28,940 nucleotides of DNA, taken from positions 1 through 28,940 of IMG/VR virus record IMGVR_UViG_3300042991_001436; one strand, written 5' to 3'. Positions 1 to 6,292 of the stretch are shown in pieces. The DNA is from a virus. Under the pieces are notes generated by a model, which searched no databases, was not told the DNA's origin, and saw only the letters and a list, made by a program, of their open reading frames with translations. How positions within the stretch are numbered: the stretch's first letter is position 1; every line of letters starts with the position of its first letter. A program made the translations under genes and the position numbers.

Positions 1-101
1 GGCGGCAACGTCGCGGCAGGGTGTGCAGGGTAAGCCTTGAGGGCGTGAGAGGGAAACGGGAGCCGGATCACGTGACTCGGCGTGGGGAGCAGCACAGGGT
101 C

Positions 102-128
102 CGCAAAGGACGCAAAGAGCGCAAAGCG
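102..128 (+). repeat. Three tandem 9-bp repeats (CGCAAAGxx)
   Basis: CGCAAAGGA, CGCAAAGAG and CGCAAAGCG follow one another without gaps. They lie in the loop of the 74-81/146-153 inverted repeat. Function unknown. Confidence 0.75.
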
Positions 129-310
129 ATTACCACGACCCAGGTGCCGAGTCGGAGATGTGCGAATGCAGGAGCGGGTTTGGCATGTGTACGGCGCCAC
201 AGATGGCCCGCACGACCGATCTGCTCGCGGTGTCGGTTCCACCGCTGCGCGGCACATGGATGTGCAAGTGGCTCTGCACCCCCTTCGGTCGCCGCGAGCG
301 GGCGCTTCCG

Positions 311-358
311 GCATCCTGCCTCCCGCACCACTCGTACATCCTGTACATCGCAGGATGC
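311..358. repeat. Inverted repeat with nested inner hairpin
   Basis: GCATCCTGC (311-319) is the exact reverse complement of GCAGGATGC (350-358). Inside it GTACA (334-338) pairs with TGTAC (342-346). No T-tract follows, so it is not an ordinary terminator. It may be an RNA structural element of the reverse transcriptase leader or a dispersed palindromic repeat. Confidence 0.6.
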
Positions 359-423
359 GCAGGAGCGTCGCGGCTTGAACCGACCTACGATTTCTGCGAG
401 ATCAGTCAAGCGTGCGACAAAGG

Positions 424-1647
424 ATGAGCCGCGCGCGTGCGGTGCGCGTGTCCGGTGAGTATCAGGGTGCAGGAAGGACGCTGTTCCACGAGCTGTATGA
501 CGCCTACGTCGCCGCGCGCCGCGGCAAGAAGCCCAGCATGAACAAACTGGCGTTCGAAACCCGCTGGGCGGACAACCTGCTGGACCTGGAGCGCCGCATC
601 GTCGCGGGTCTGTGGGAACCGTCCCCCTATACGTGCTTCGTGGCGACGCGGCCAAAGGCGCGCGAAATCCACGCTCCTGACTTCTCCGACAGGGTCGTGC
701 ACCACTGGGCGGTGGCGAAGATTGAGCCCGTGTTCGAGCGTGCCTTCATTCATGATTCCTTCGCGAACCGCGCAGGCAAGGGCACCCACGCTGCCGTTCG
801 ACGCGCCAGCCAGTTCATGCGGCAGGTGCATAGCGGCCAGGGCGGGGGATGGTATTTGCAGTTGGACATCGCGAACTTCTTCTACTCCATCCCGCGACGG
901 CGGCTTTGGGAGATACTCAAGCGCGGCATGGTTCGTGGCGGCGTGCCGAAGGAGGTCCAGCACGTGATGCACGCGCTGCTGCGGCGCTCTGCTAACGAGC
1001 ACGGCGTGCGCCACCGCTCAACGCCGGCGCAGCGTGCCTTGGTGCCGCGACACAAGCAATTGGCGAATGCGCGGCCCGGCTACGGCCTGCCGATCGGCAA
1101 CCTGCCCTCACAGTTCGTCGCCAACGTCTACATGAATGAGCTGGACCAGTTCGTGAAGCATCAATTGCGCGCGCACCGCTATATCCGCTATGTCGACGAC
1201 TTCGTGATCTTCCACCACGACCGCGAGCAACTCGTCCAATGGCAGGCTCAGATCGAGCGCTTCCTCGCAGAGAACCTGAAGCTGTCCCTCAAAGCGGACG
1301 TCCGCCTTCGCCGCTTCACTGACGGACTCGACTTCCTCGGCTATGTCATCCGCCCGACGCACACACTGGTGCGCCGTCGCGTAGTCTCCCACGCCCGGCA
1401 GGCTCTAGCCACCTGGGCAGCAGAGCACGTATGCGGCGAGCGCATCCGCGCGACGCCCGACGGCCTCCGCCAACTGAAGTCCGTGTGGGCGAGCTACCAG
1501 GGCCACTTCCGCCACGCCGCCAGCCACCGACTCGCGCGCGGCCTGCACTGTAGGTTCCCGTGGCTGCAGGCAGCGACCGCTCCTCGCCGGTTCGACTGCC
1601 GAGTCGAGCACCAGGAATTTACCCTGCAATTTCGGGGTGCACACTGA
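424..1647 (+). CDS. Reverse transcriptase, DGR-type
   Basis: RNA-directed DNA polymerase of 407 aa. Visible motifs: an N-terminal LFHELYDAYVAARRGKK segment typical of DGR/group II-like enzymes; motif A QLDIANFF (catalytic D148); motif 4 GLPIGNLPSQF (residues 221-231); and catalytic YVDD (D258, D259). The IGNLxSQ form of motif 4, in place of the QGxxxSP of group II introns and retrons, is the signature of diversity-generating retroelement enzymes. There is no maturase or endonuclease domain, so this is not an intron enzyme. ATG 424 keeps the full N-terminal region; a GTG at 412 is an in-frame alternative, and neither has a strong ribosome-binding site. The stop overlaps the next start (TGATG), placing it in the operon of the Mor-like activator. 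No accessory Avd gene, template repeat or variable repeat is visible here; they may lie upstream of the window. A DGR-related reverse transcriptase with another role, such as defence, remains possible. Confidence 0.9.
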   Translation: MSRARAVRVSGEYQGAGRTLFHELYDAYVAARRGKKPSMNKLAFETRWADNLLDLERRIVAGLWEPSPYTCFVATRPKAREIHAPDFSDRVVHHWAVAKIEPVFERAFIHDSFANRAGKGTHAAVRRASQFMRQVHSGQGGGWYLQLDIANFFYSIPRRRLWEILKRGMVRGGVPKEVQHVMHALLRRSANEHGVRHRSTPAQRALVPRHKQLANARPGYGLPIGNLPSQFVANVYMNELDQFVKHQLRAHRYIRYVDDFVIFHHDREQLVQWQAQIERFLAENLKLSLKADVRLRRFTDGLDFLGYVIRPTHTLVRRRVVSHARQALATWAAEHVCGERIRATPDGLRQLKSVWASYQGHFRHAASHRLARGLHCRFPWLQAATAPRRFDCRVEHQEFTLQFRGAH

Positions 1648-2237
1648 TGCAAGTCTGCTGCCCCGTGTGCTCAGCGGAGTTTCCCATCGAAGCCGGGTTG
1701 GTTGAGGGCGACGCCAAGCGCTTGGCGGCCGTGCTGGCCGACTTGGAGCCAGTCGTTGCCCGCGCGCTGATTGGCTATTTACGGCTGTTCAAGCCTCCGA
1801 AAACCGCCCTTCGCGTAGCGCGCGCGGTGAAGCTGGCGCGCGAGGTCGTTGATCTGATCGACGCTGGCGAAGTCAGTCGCGACGAGCGCACCGGCATGCG
1901 GCGCAGCGCTGCGCCGGCAATGTGGGCAGCCGGCATGGAGCAGATGGCTCAGAAGCGCGAGAGCCTGACGCTTCCGCTCGACGGTCACAACTACCTGCGC
2001 GTGGTGGTGTTCGCCCTGGCCGAGCAGCAGGCTGCGCGTGCCGAAGCGCGCGCCGAGGAAGCCAAGCGTACTGGCCAGCATCGGCGCACGGCGCCAGGTG
2101 GTCACACAGAGGCCGAGACCGCGCGCGATCGCGAGATTGCGTTCGTGCGGCAGATACATAGCTACGGCCAGATCGACGACGCCGAGCGCGACCGACAGCT
2201 CGCAACGATTGCGTCCAAATACCAGGGGGGCACATGA
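1647..2237 (+). CDS. Conserved Mu-like phage protein with N-terminal Cys cluster
   Basis: A 196-aa soluble protein starting MQVCCPVCSAEF, with Cys at 4, 5 and 8, which looks like half of a zinc-ribbon knuckle; no second CxxC pair is present. The middle is helical and charged, and the C-terminal third (about 125-190) is Ala/Glu/Arg rich and probably coiled or disordered. Proteins with this type of N-terminus occur just before Mor in other Mu-like phages of high-GC hosts, but I know of no function. The start ATG overlaps the reverse transcriptase stop by one base and the end overlaps the Mor-like start by four bases, so translation is coupled on both sides. A role in middle-phase regulation is only a guess from position. 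Confidence 0.75.
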   Translation: MQVCCPVCSAEFPIEAGLVEGDAKRLAAVLADLEPVVARALIGYLRLFKPPKTALRVARAVKLAREVVDLIDAGEVSRDERTGMRRSAAPAMWAAGMEQMAQKRESLTLPLDGHNYLRVVVFALAEQQAARAEARAEEAKRTGQHRRTAPGGHTEAETARDREIAFVRQIHSYGQIDDAERDRQLATIASKYQGGT

Positions 2238-2677
2238 GCCAGCAGCGGGACTTGATCGGGCTGCCAGACGATGCAGACGAGCGCCAGGCGCTGGCAGATC
2301 GCGTTGGCGACGATGGCGCGGTGGACGATACCGATACCAAGTGGGCGCCGTTTCTTGCCGAGCTGTTGCAGGTCCTCGAAGCGCGGTACGCCCGGCGTGG
2401 GATGTGCGCACGCGACGCTTTCGACCTCGCGCGCGATAGCGTGCTCGAAATTGCACAGCACTTGGGCGGGCGGGTAAGGTACATCCCGCGCGGGGACCGC
2501 ATCCGCACATCCCTGCGCGATGCCGAAATCTATCGGCGCTGCAACGGGCGGAACCATGATGCGTTGGCGACGGAGTTTGGCATTACGGCAATCCACGTCT
2601 ATCGTATCTGCCGTCAACAATACAAGCTGCACTTGGGTCGGATGCAGGGTCGTCTCGCTTTCAACGAGGATCAATGA
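2234..2677 (+). CDS. Mor/C-family transcription activator
   Basis: A 147-aa protein of the Mor transcription activator family (Mu Mor and C), DNA-binding dimers that activate middle or late phage promoters. The C-terminal helix-turn-helix is visible at about residues 107-129 (NHDALATEFGITAIHVYRIC) and is followed by a basic tail. The acidic N-terminal half would be the dimerisation domain. It lies just before the late region, as C does in Mu, and the lysis and head blocks downstream are each preceded by an identical palindrome (3071-3082 and 12083-12094). I infer that this protein recognises that site. Only one Mor/C-type gene is visible, so it may do the work of both Mor and C, or act alongside an upstream Mor. 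It starts with an ATGA overlap with the preceding gene and ends with an ATGA overlap with the next. Confidence 0.92.
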   Translation: MSQQRDLIGLPDDADERQALADRVGDDGAVDDTDTKWAPFLAELLQVLEARYARRGMCARDAFDLARDSVLEIAQHLGGRVRYIPRGDRIRTSLRDAEIYRRCNGRNHDALATEFGITAIHVYRICRQQYKLHLGRMQGRLAFNEDQ

Positions 2678-3021
2678 TGAACACAGTGGGAGTCATGAAG
2701 GCGGTTGTTGCTGCGGGTCTGGTTGTTGCGGCATCCGGGTGCGACACCCACGGTGCCGCCGAGGAAGCGGTACGCGCGCAGTTGAAGGACGGCGACTCCG
2801 CGAAGTTCCGCAATCTATACGTGAAGACGCAATTTTCTGGTCAGTACGTAGGCACGAAATTCGTCAACGACGTAGCGACGTGCGGCGAGGTCAACGCCAA
2901 GAACGGCTACGGTGCGTACACGGGATTCAGGCGGTTCTACGTGCTCGGCTCAAGCGTCACCATCCCCGATGATGGCGATGACATTGGGATGAGATCGCTG
3001 AAGCTCCATTGCGACGGGTGA
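2674..3021 (+). CDS. Small predicted lipoprotein
   Basis: A 115-aa protein with a hydrophobic signal (MKAVVAAGLVVAASGC, lipidated Cys at residue 23 from the first ATG). The mature part contains a motif around ATCGEVNAKNGYGAYTGF seen in small secreted or lipoproteins of unknown function in proteobacteria. The first ATG (2674) overlaps the Mor stop and has GAGGA about 5 nt upstream; ATG 2695 would give a neater signal peptide. It is the last gene of the operon, directly followed by a terminator. Membrane lipoproteins at such positions in temperate phages can act in superinfection exclusion or as lysogenic-conversion morons. No direct evidence for either is visible here. Confidence 0.75.
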   Translation: MMNTVGVMKAVVAAGLVVAASGCDTHGAAEEAVRAQLKDGDSAKFRNLYVKTQFSGQYVGTKFVNDVATCGEVNAKNGYGAYTGFRRFYVLGSSVTIPDDGDDIGMRSLKLHCDG

Positions 3022-3042
3022 CGCCATCAACTCGAACCCGAC

Positions 3043-3069
3043 AAGCCCCGCCCCGCGCGGGGCTTTTCT
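3043..3069 (+). terminator. Intrinsic terminator after the activator/lipoprotein operon
   Basis: A perfect 9-bp stem (AAGCCCCGC 3043-3051, GCGGGGCTT 3057-3065) with a 5-nt loop, running into TTTTCTTT. It separates the middle operon from the late region and abuts the proposed late operator, with which its T-tract overlaps. Confidence 0.9.
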
Positions 3070-3087
3070 TTAGCGCGCGCTACACCC
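3066..3087 (+). promoter_or_regulatory. Proposed late-promoter operator, copy 1 (lysis/packaging)
   Basis: A 22-bp sequence identical to 12078-12099, built around the perfect 12-bp palindrome TAGCGCGCGCTA (3071-3082), flanked by TTCTT and CACCC. It stands between a terminator and the holin gene, where Mu has its C-dependent lys promoter. The dyad suits a dimeric Mor/C activator. I could not define a convincing -10 hexamer at the same distance from both copies, so the exact start of transcription is open. Confidence 0.72.
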
Positions 3088-3200
3088 TGCCGATGCGTCC
3101 ACTGAGCGAGCCTACACGCGCGGGTTCGTGAGCTGTCCCCGCCGCCCGGCGGCACTTCCCCTGAGTGTGCGCCGGGCGTTCCTATCTGCCGGAGGACGCC

Positions 3201-3497
3201 GTGGACATCCGCACTCGATTCGTAGCGCTGTATCAGCGCGCAACCGCGCAGCCTGTCATTGCGCTCGCTTGGGCCACGTTCGCCGTTGTCGCGGTTCTCA
3301 ACCCCGCCAAGGTCGGCGTACTGGTCTACGGCGTATGCAAGTTGGCGCTTTTCGCGCACGCCGGTAACTGGGTCGACTGCCGTCGATTCCCCGACGATCA
3401 GCCGGAGAAGTTGACCGGCATCGAACAGGGAACGGCTTGGAAGCGCAAAGCGTGGATCATCTGCGCCGCGATCCTCGCCGGAGCGCTCGCGCCGTGA
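3201..3497 (+). CDS. Predicted holin
   Basis: A 98-aa membrane protein with hydrophobic segments at about residues 17-36, 38-54 and 83-98. It resembles the small putative holins of Mu-like phages, which place an aromatic/charged loop (here GNWVDCRRFPDDQP) between the second and last segments. Holins form inner-membrane lesions that release the endolysin and set lysis timing. GTG 3201 is chosen because GGAGGA (3191-3196) sits at ideal spacing; a longer frame upstream has no such signal. It is the first gene after the proposed late promoter and overlaps the endolysin gene (TGATG). Confidence 0.75.
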   Translation: MDIRTRFVALYQRATAQPVIALAWATFAVVAVLNPAKVGVLVYGVCKLALFAHAGNWVDCRRFPDDQPEKLTGIEQGTAWKRKAWIICAAILAGALAP

Positions 3498-4195
3498 TGC
3501 GCCGGGCCTACGATCTGCCGCGATGCGCGCTGCGTTGCATCCGCTACTACGTCACGATCGGCGCCGTGGTGTTCGCTGTGCTTGTGCTGAGCGGGATGCT
3601 TGCATCCGTCGACGCCGCCGAGCTGCGCATCCCGGAGGCCAGCGCGCGCTACCGCATCGCAGTCAACCGCGCGGCCGGCGATGCGTTCGGGCTCGATGCC
3701 AGCCCCGCACGCCTCGCCGCGCAAATACATCAAGAGTCCGGATGGCGGCCCGATGCGCAGAGCGCCTATGCGGTCGGGCTGGCGCAATTCACGCCGGCCA
3801 CCGCCAAATGGCTGCCGAACGTGTGCCCTCAGCTCGGCGCATTTGATCCGTGGGACGCCGGGCAGGCCGTGCGTGGCGCCGCATGCTACGACGCCTGGCT
3901 ACATGCGCAGAACCGCGCGATGGGCGTCGGCGCGACGATCAGCCCCTGCGCGCGTTGGACGTTCACCTTGCGCGCCTACAACGGCGGCCAGGGCTGGATC
4001 AACCGCGAGCGCCGCGCCACCGCCGCTGCAGGCGACGATCCCAACAACTGGGCCGACGTGGAGCGCCACAGGTTGCGCGCCGCATGGGCGCACCGCGAAA
4101 ACACAGACTACCCGCGCCGCATCCTGATGCGTCTCGAACATGGCTACGTCAGCGCAGGCTGGTCGGGTGAGCCCGTGTGCGAGGCGCTGCGATGA
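3497..4195 (+). CDS. Endolysin, SLT-type lytic transglycosylase
   Basis: A 232-aa peptidoglycan-cleaving enzyme of the soluble lytic transglycosylase fold. A hydrophobic N-terminal segment (about residues 19-36) followed by an Ala-rich cleavage-like site (SVDAAEL) indicates export or a signal-arrest-release mode of activation. The catalytic Glu is E80 in the context QIHQESGW, followed by the characteristic AVGLAQFTPATAKWL block and, later, LRAYNGGQGW. The ATG overlaps the holin stop by one base; a longer upstream frame lacks a start signal. It is followed by an ATGA overlap with the next gene. With the holin and the Rz/Rz1 pair it completes the lysis cassette. Confidence 0.9.
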   Translation: MRRAYDLPRCALRCIRYYVTIGAVVFAVLVLSGMLASVDAAELRIPEASARYRIAVNRAAGDAFGLDASPARLAAQIHQESGWRPDAQSAYAVGLAQFTPATAKWLPNVCPQLGAFDPWDAGQAVRGAACYDAWLHAQNRAMGVGATISPCARWTFTLRAYNGGQGWINRERRATAAAGDDPNNWADVERHRLRAAWAHRENTDYPRRILMRLEHGYVSAGWSGEPVCEALR

Positions 4196-4401
4196 GCGAG
4201 CGCTCGACTATCACCGCAGAGGTCGGCTGGGCACGCCGCAAGCGCGTGCGCGCCTACGTCGCCCAGCAGGCTGTGATCAATGCCGAAATCCGTTGGGCTG
4301 AGGACCAGTACATCGGCGGATCGACGTTTACGGTCAGCGCCCCCACGCGCACCGCTGAGGCGATGCGCGCCGAGATCGATCGCATGGGCAGTTGGCTATG
4401 A
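4192..4401 (+). CDS. Small unknown protein in the lysis cassette
   Basis: A 69-aa protein, not recognised. It is basic at the N-terminal end (WARRKRVRAYVAQQ), contains no membrane segment or cysteine, and ends with DRMGSWL. It overlaps the endolysin stop by four bases and the Rz start by four bases, so it is embedded in a tightly coupled series and is probably translated. Position suggests an accessory lysis role, but nothing in the sequence shows it. Confidence 0.65.
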   Translation: MSERSTITAEVGWARRKRVRAYVAQQAVINAEIRWAEDQYIGGSTFTVSAPTRTAEAMRAEIDRMGSWL

Positions 4402-5069
4402 GCGTGCTCTCGAAACTCGCCGGCACCGTCACGGCTGGCCGAGCCCTCGCCTACGGCGCCGCCGCCTGCGTGGCGTTGTCGACGGCTGCGTTTTTCGCTG
4501 GCGTCCACCTCGGCAGGGGCTGGGAGCGCGGCAAACAGGCTGAGGTCAACGTGACCGCGCTCGGACGGCAGATCAGCGCGTTTACCGCGTCGCTCGACAT
4601 CGCGGCAAAAGACAACGCAGCAGCGCAGCGCGATCTCTCTGCCGCAATACAGGAGACTACTGATGAACTCGAAAGACGCCGCAGCGCAGCCGATGCCGCC
4701 GCGCGCAGCCTGGATCGCGCGCTGGACGCTCGCCCCGATCTGCGCGATGTGCGCGTTGGCGCTGACATCCTGCGGGCTTGGAACGCAGGCAACTCGGGCA
4801 ACGATCCCACCGGAGGTTCTGGCCCTGCTGCACCCGATCCCAGCGACGCCGCTCCCGCCAGCGGAGTGCCCGCCGCTCCCTCTAGCGACCGACGACAGCA
4901 TCCCGACCCTGACACGCAACCACGGCCGGGTGTCAGCGCTGTATCACCAATGCGCGGGGCGCGGCGACGGTCTGTTGTTGCTGCTGCGCAAGCGCGAGCG
5001 GATCGAGGCAGAGCGGATCGCGCGAGCGGCGGCGGCGCTACGCGCCAGTGGGGAGTAGCGCATGGCTGA
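4398..5069 (+). CDS. Rz-like inner-membrane spanin
   Basis: A 223-aa type II membrane protein. Residues about 17-36 form the N-terminal transmembrane anchor (ALAYGAAACVALSTAAFFAG) and about 48-110 form a periplasmic coiled coil rich in Ala, Arg, Asp and Glu. A segment DILRAWNAGNSG follows that is typical of phage Rz proteins, then a Pro/Ala/Ser-rich tail. i-Spanins link with Rz1 across the periplasm and fuse the two membranes at the end of lysis. The Rz1 gene is read in another frame inside this one, confirming the identification. The C-terminal ~90 residues overlap Rz1 entirely and are of low complexity, so their sequence is probably constrained mainly by Rz1. Confidence 0.85.
   Translation: MSVLSKLAGTVTAGRALAYGAAACVALSTAAFFAGVHLGRGWERGKQAEVNVTALGRQISAFTASLDIAAKDNAAAQRDLSAAIQETTDELERRRSAADAAARSLDRALDARPDLRDVRVGADILRAWNAGNSGNDPTGGSGPAAPDPSDAAPASGVPAAPSSDRRQHPDPDTQPRPGVSAVSPMRGARRRSVVAAAQARADRGRADRASGGGATRQWGVAHG
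4663..5058 (+). CDS. Rz1-like outer-membrane spanin lipoprotein (nested in Rz)
   Basis: A 131-aa protein encoded wholly within the Rz gene in a different frame. It has a basic N-terminus, a hydrophobic stretch and a lipobox LTSC at residues 34-37, then the Pro-rich segment typical of Rz1 (IPPEVLALLHPIPATPLPPAECPP split over residues about 47-71), and a helical Arg/Ala-rich C-terminus. As an o-spanin it would be lipidated and bound to the outer membrane. The nested arrangement copies that of lambda, where Rz1 lies wholly inside Rz. Confidence 0.85.
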   Translation: MNSKDAAAQPMPPRAAWIARWTLAPICAMCALALTSCGLGTQATRATIPPEVLALLHPIPATPLPPAECPPLPLATDDSIPTLTRNHGRVSALYHQCAGRGDGLLLLLRKRERIEAERIARAAAALRASGE

Positions 5070-5301
5070 GTTTAGTACCGCTGATGATGGTGTGATCGAG
5101 TTTATCGAGCACGTGCAGACATGGCATGCACGCATGACCGCGCAACTGAGCGAGATCGTGAACAACAAGGGCGCGAGCATACAGGTCGGGGACAAGCTCA
5201 TTGCTGCCGACAGCGACATCGCAAAGGGCATCCGGTTCGGAGTCGGGCTATCACTCGACATGCTGGGCGAACTGCCGTTCAAGGTCGATCGGAATGGCTG
5301 A
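5062..5301 (+). CDS. Small unknown phage protein
   Basis: A 79-aa acidic, soluble protein of unknown function (begins MAEFSTADDGVIEFIEHVQTW). No membrane segment or cysteine. It overlaps the Rz stop by 8 nt and the TraR-like start by 8 nt. The strong coupling and absence of Arg-rich shadow composition support it as a real gene. Confidence 0.7.
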   Translation: MAEFSTADDGVIEFIEHVQTWHARMTAQLSEIVNNKGASIQVGDKLIAADSDIAKGIRFGVGLSLDMLGELPFKVDRNG

Positions 5302-5560
5302 CATTGCTGATCGCGCAGAGGTCGCCGAGACACAGGACCGCGATGACGCGCTCGATGCTCATAGAGCGCGCGTGGCGCTGGAGGAGCGCATCGCCGCCGC
5401 CAATCGTCCGCGCGTACCGGATGCGGAGCGCTGCTGCGTCGAGTGCGGAGAGCTGATCGGTGTCGAGCGACTGCGCTTACTTCCGTTTGCCGGTCGCTGC
5501 GCGCAGTGCGCGGCGGAACACGAGAAGCAGATGCGCATGCGAGGGGTGTGGCATGGGTGA
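5294..5560 (+). CDS. TraR/DksA-family C4 zinc-finger protein
   Basis: An 88-aa protein with a helical N-terminal half and a C-terminal four-cysteine zinc finger: CCVECGELIG followed by GRCAQCAAEHE, the usual CxxC-n-CxxC of phage TraR/DksA-like proteins. Such proteins bind RNA polymerase through the secondary channel and can change promoter response without ppGpp; they are commonly found beside the terminase genes in Mu-like and P2-like phages. The ATG at 5294 is chosen because it lies at the end of the preceding gene (8-nt overlap) and leaves the family's usual length. Confidence 0.88.
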   Translation: MADIADRAEVAETQDRDDALDAHRARVALEERIAAANRPRVPDAERCCVECGELIGVERLRLLPFAGRCAQCAAEHEKQMRMRGVWHG

Positions 5561-5996
5561 TGGGCTGATCCAAATTTCCATGAGCGGTGCGGCCGTGTTG
5601 GTTGTCGGCGTGTTTGCGCTGGTATTCGGGTTCGGGCTGGTGCTGCTACGGCAGTTCGAGAAGAGCGCCGCTGCGCGCGATGCGGCCAGCCTTGAAATTG
5701 GGCAAACGGACCGCGCTACGCGCGAGCGCGAAATGACCGACCTGCGCGGCCTGATCGCTAGCGAGAGCCGACGCATCGGCACGATCAGCGAGCAAATCGA
5801 CGATCTGCTCGACATCGATAAGCGCCTGCGCGTCCTGGAGGAATGGCGGCGGCACGTGCCGACGAACGATGACATCGACGAGGTGAAGGCACTGGTTGGC
5901 GGAGTCAGCGCGCAGGTGGCCGCCATCGGGGAGCGATCCCTCACGACTCAGTCCGTAGTCACGCGCATTGAACAATACTTGCTGGAGCAGAAATGA
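5553..5996 (+). CDS. DUF2730-like membrane-anchored coiled-coil protein
   Basis: A 147-aa protein with one N-terminal transmembrane segment (about residues 11-32, Val/Phe/Leu rich) and a long heptad-like region (about 35-140) rich in Arg, Glu, Asp and Ile, ending in IEQYLLEQK. This matches the DUF2730 family found between the lysis and terminase genes in Mu-like phages. Its job is not known; membrane anchoring plus a coiled coil suggests an accessory envelope or packaging role, which is inference only. It overlaps the TraR-like gene by 8 nt and the following gene by an ATGA. Confidence 0.8.
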   Translation: MGDGLIQISMSGAAVLVVGVFALVFGFGLVLLRQFEKSAAARDAASLEIGQTDRATREREMTDLRGLIASESRRIGTISEQIDDLLDIDKRLRVLEEWRRHVPTNDDIDEVKALVGGVSAQVAAIGERSLTTQSVVTRIEQYLLEQK

Positions 5997-6292
5997 GCGC
6001 ATACCAATCCTACGTGCGCGAGCAGCGCCGCCTGGTGATCCTGCGATTGCTCGCCGAGCAGTCTGCGTACAAGAGTAACAGCTCGGTGCTGCACGCAAGC
6101 GTGGACCGACTCGGTATCTCGTCCTCGCGGGACGATGTGCGCACCGACATGACCTGGCTGGCTGAGCAAGGGCTCCTTCGGTTGGACGAGCCCGCTGAGG
6201 GCGTGTACGTCGGCGTACTCTCCGAGCGCGGTCTCGATGTTGCGCAAGATAAGACGCATGTGCCGGGTGTCGCCAAGCCGAGTCCGAAGTGA
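5993..6292 (+). CDS. VpaChn25_0724-like phage protein (winged-helix-like)
   Basis: A 99-aa protein that reads like a small winged helix: REQRRLVILRLLAEQ, then SNSSVLHASVDRLGISSSRDDVRTDMTWLAEQGLLRL and LSERGLDVA. Proteins of this family are regularly found just before the small terminase gene in Mu-like phages and are often labelled ArsR-like regulators, but no target is known. It shares ATGA with the previous gene and TGATG with the small terminase, so it could assist packaging or repress the packaging operon. Confidence 0.82.
   Translation: MSAYQSYVREQRRLVILRLLAEQSAYKSNSSVLHASVDRLGISSSRDDVRTDMTWLAEQGLLRLDEPAEGVYVGVLSERGLDVAQDKTHVPGVAKPSPK

Larger units (their letters stand above)
1..423 (+). 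other. Non-coding, hairpin-rich leader upstream of the reverse transcriptase
   Basis: No convincing gene is visible here. Overlapping frames are open only because of the high GC content and look unlike real proteins (Arg/Ser/Pro rich). Base 1 lies in a frame that stops with TAA at 31-33 and may be the 3' tail of an upstream gene or repeat. Visible structure: an inverted repeat (74-81 with 146-153) enclosing three 9-bp tandem repeats; hairpins at 227-245 and 262-279; a larger stem at 311-319/350-358 with an inner stem 334-346; and the 9-mer GCAGGAGCG at 168-176 and again at 359-367. In known DGRs a structured RNA spacer lies between the template repeat and the reverse transcriptase gene, so this could be that spacer. 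No adenine-rich template repeat is seen within it. Confidence 0.5.

Noticed and set aside
21-458. Overlapping open frames in the first 450 bp (145, 98, 89 and 195 codons)
   Set aside because: Several frames are open at the same time, compositions are Arg/Ser/Cys/Pro rich, they cross hairpins and repeats, and none has a ribosome-binding site; treated as non-coding.
424-1647. Group II intron or retron reverse transcriptase
   Set aside because: No maturase or endonuclease domain, no intron-like RNA ends, and motif 4 is IGNLPSQ rather than the QGxxxSP type.
3640-3655. Partial match to the late operator (AGCGCGCGCTAC) in the endolysin gene
   Set aside because: Lacks the left T and the CACCC flank, lies within coding sequence, and is expected by chance in GC-rich DNA.
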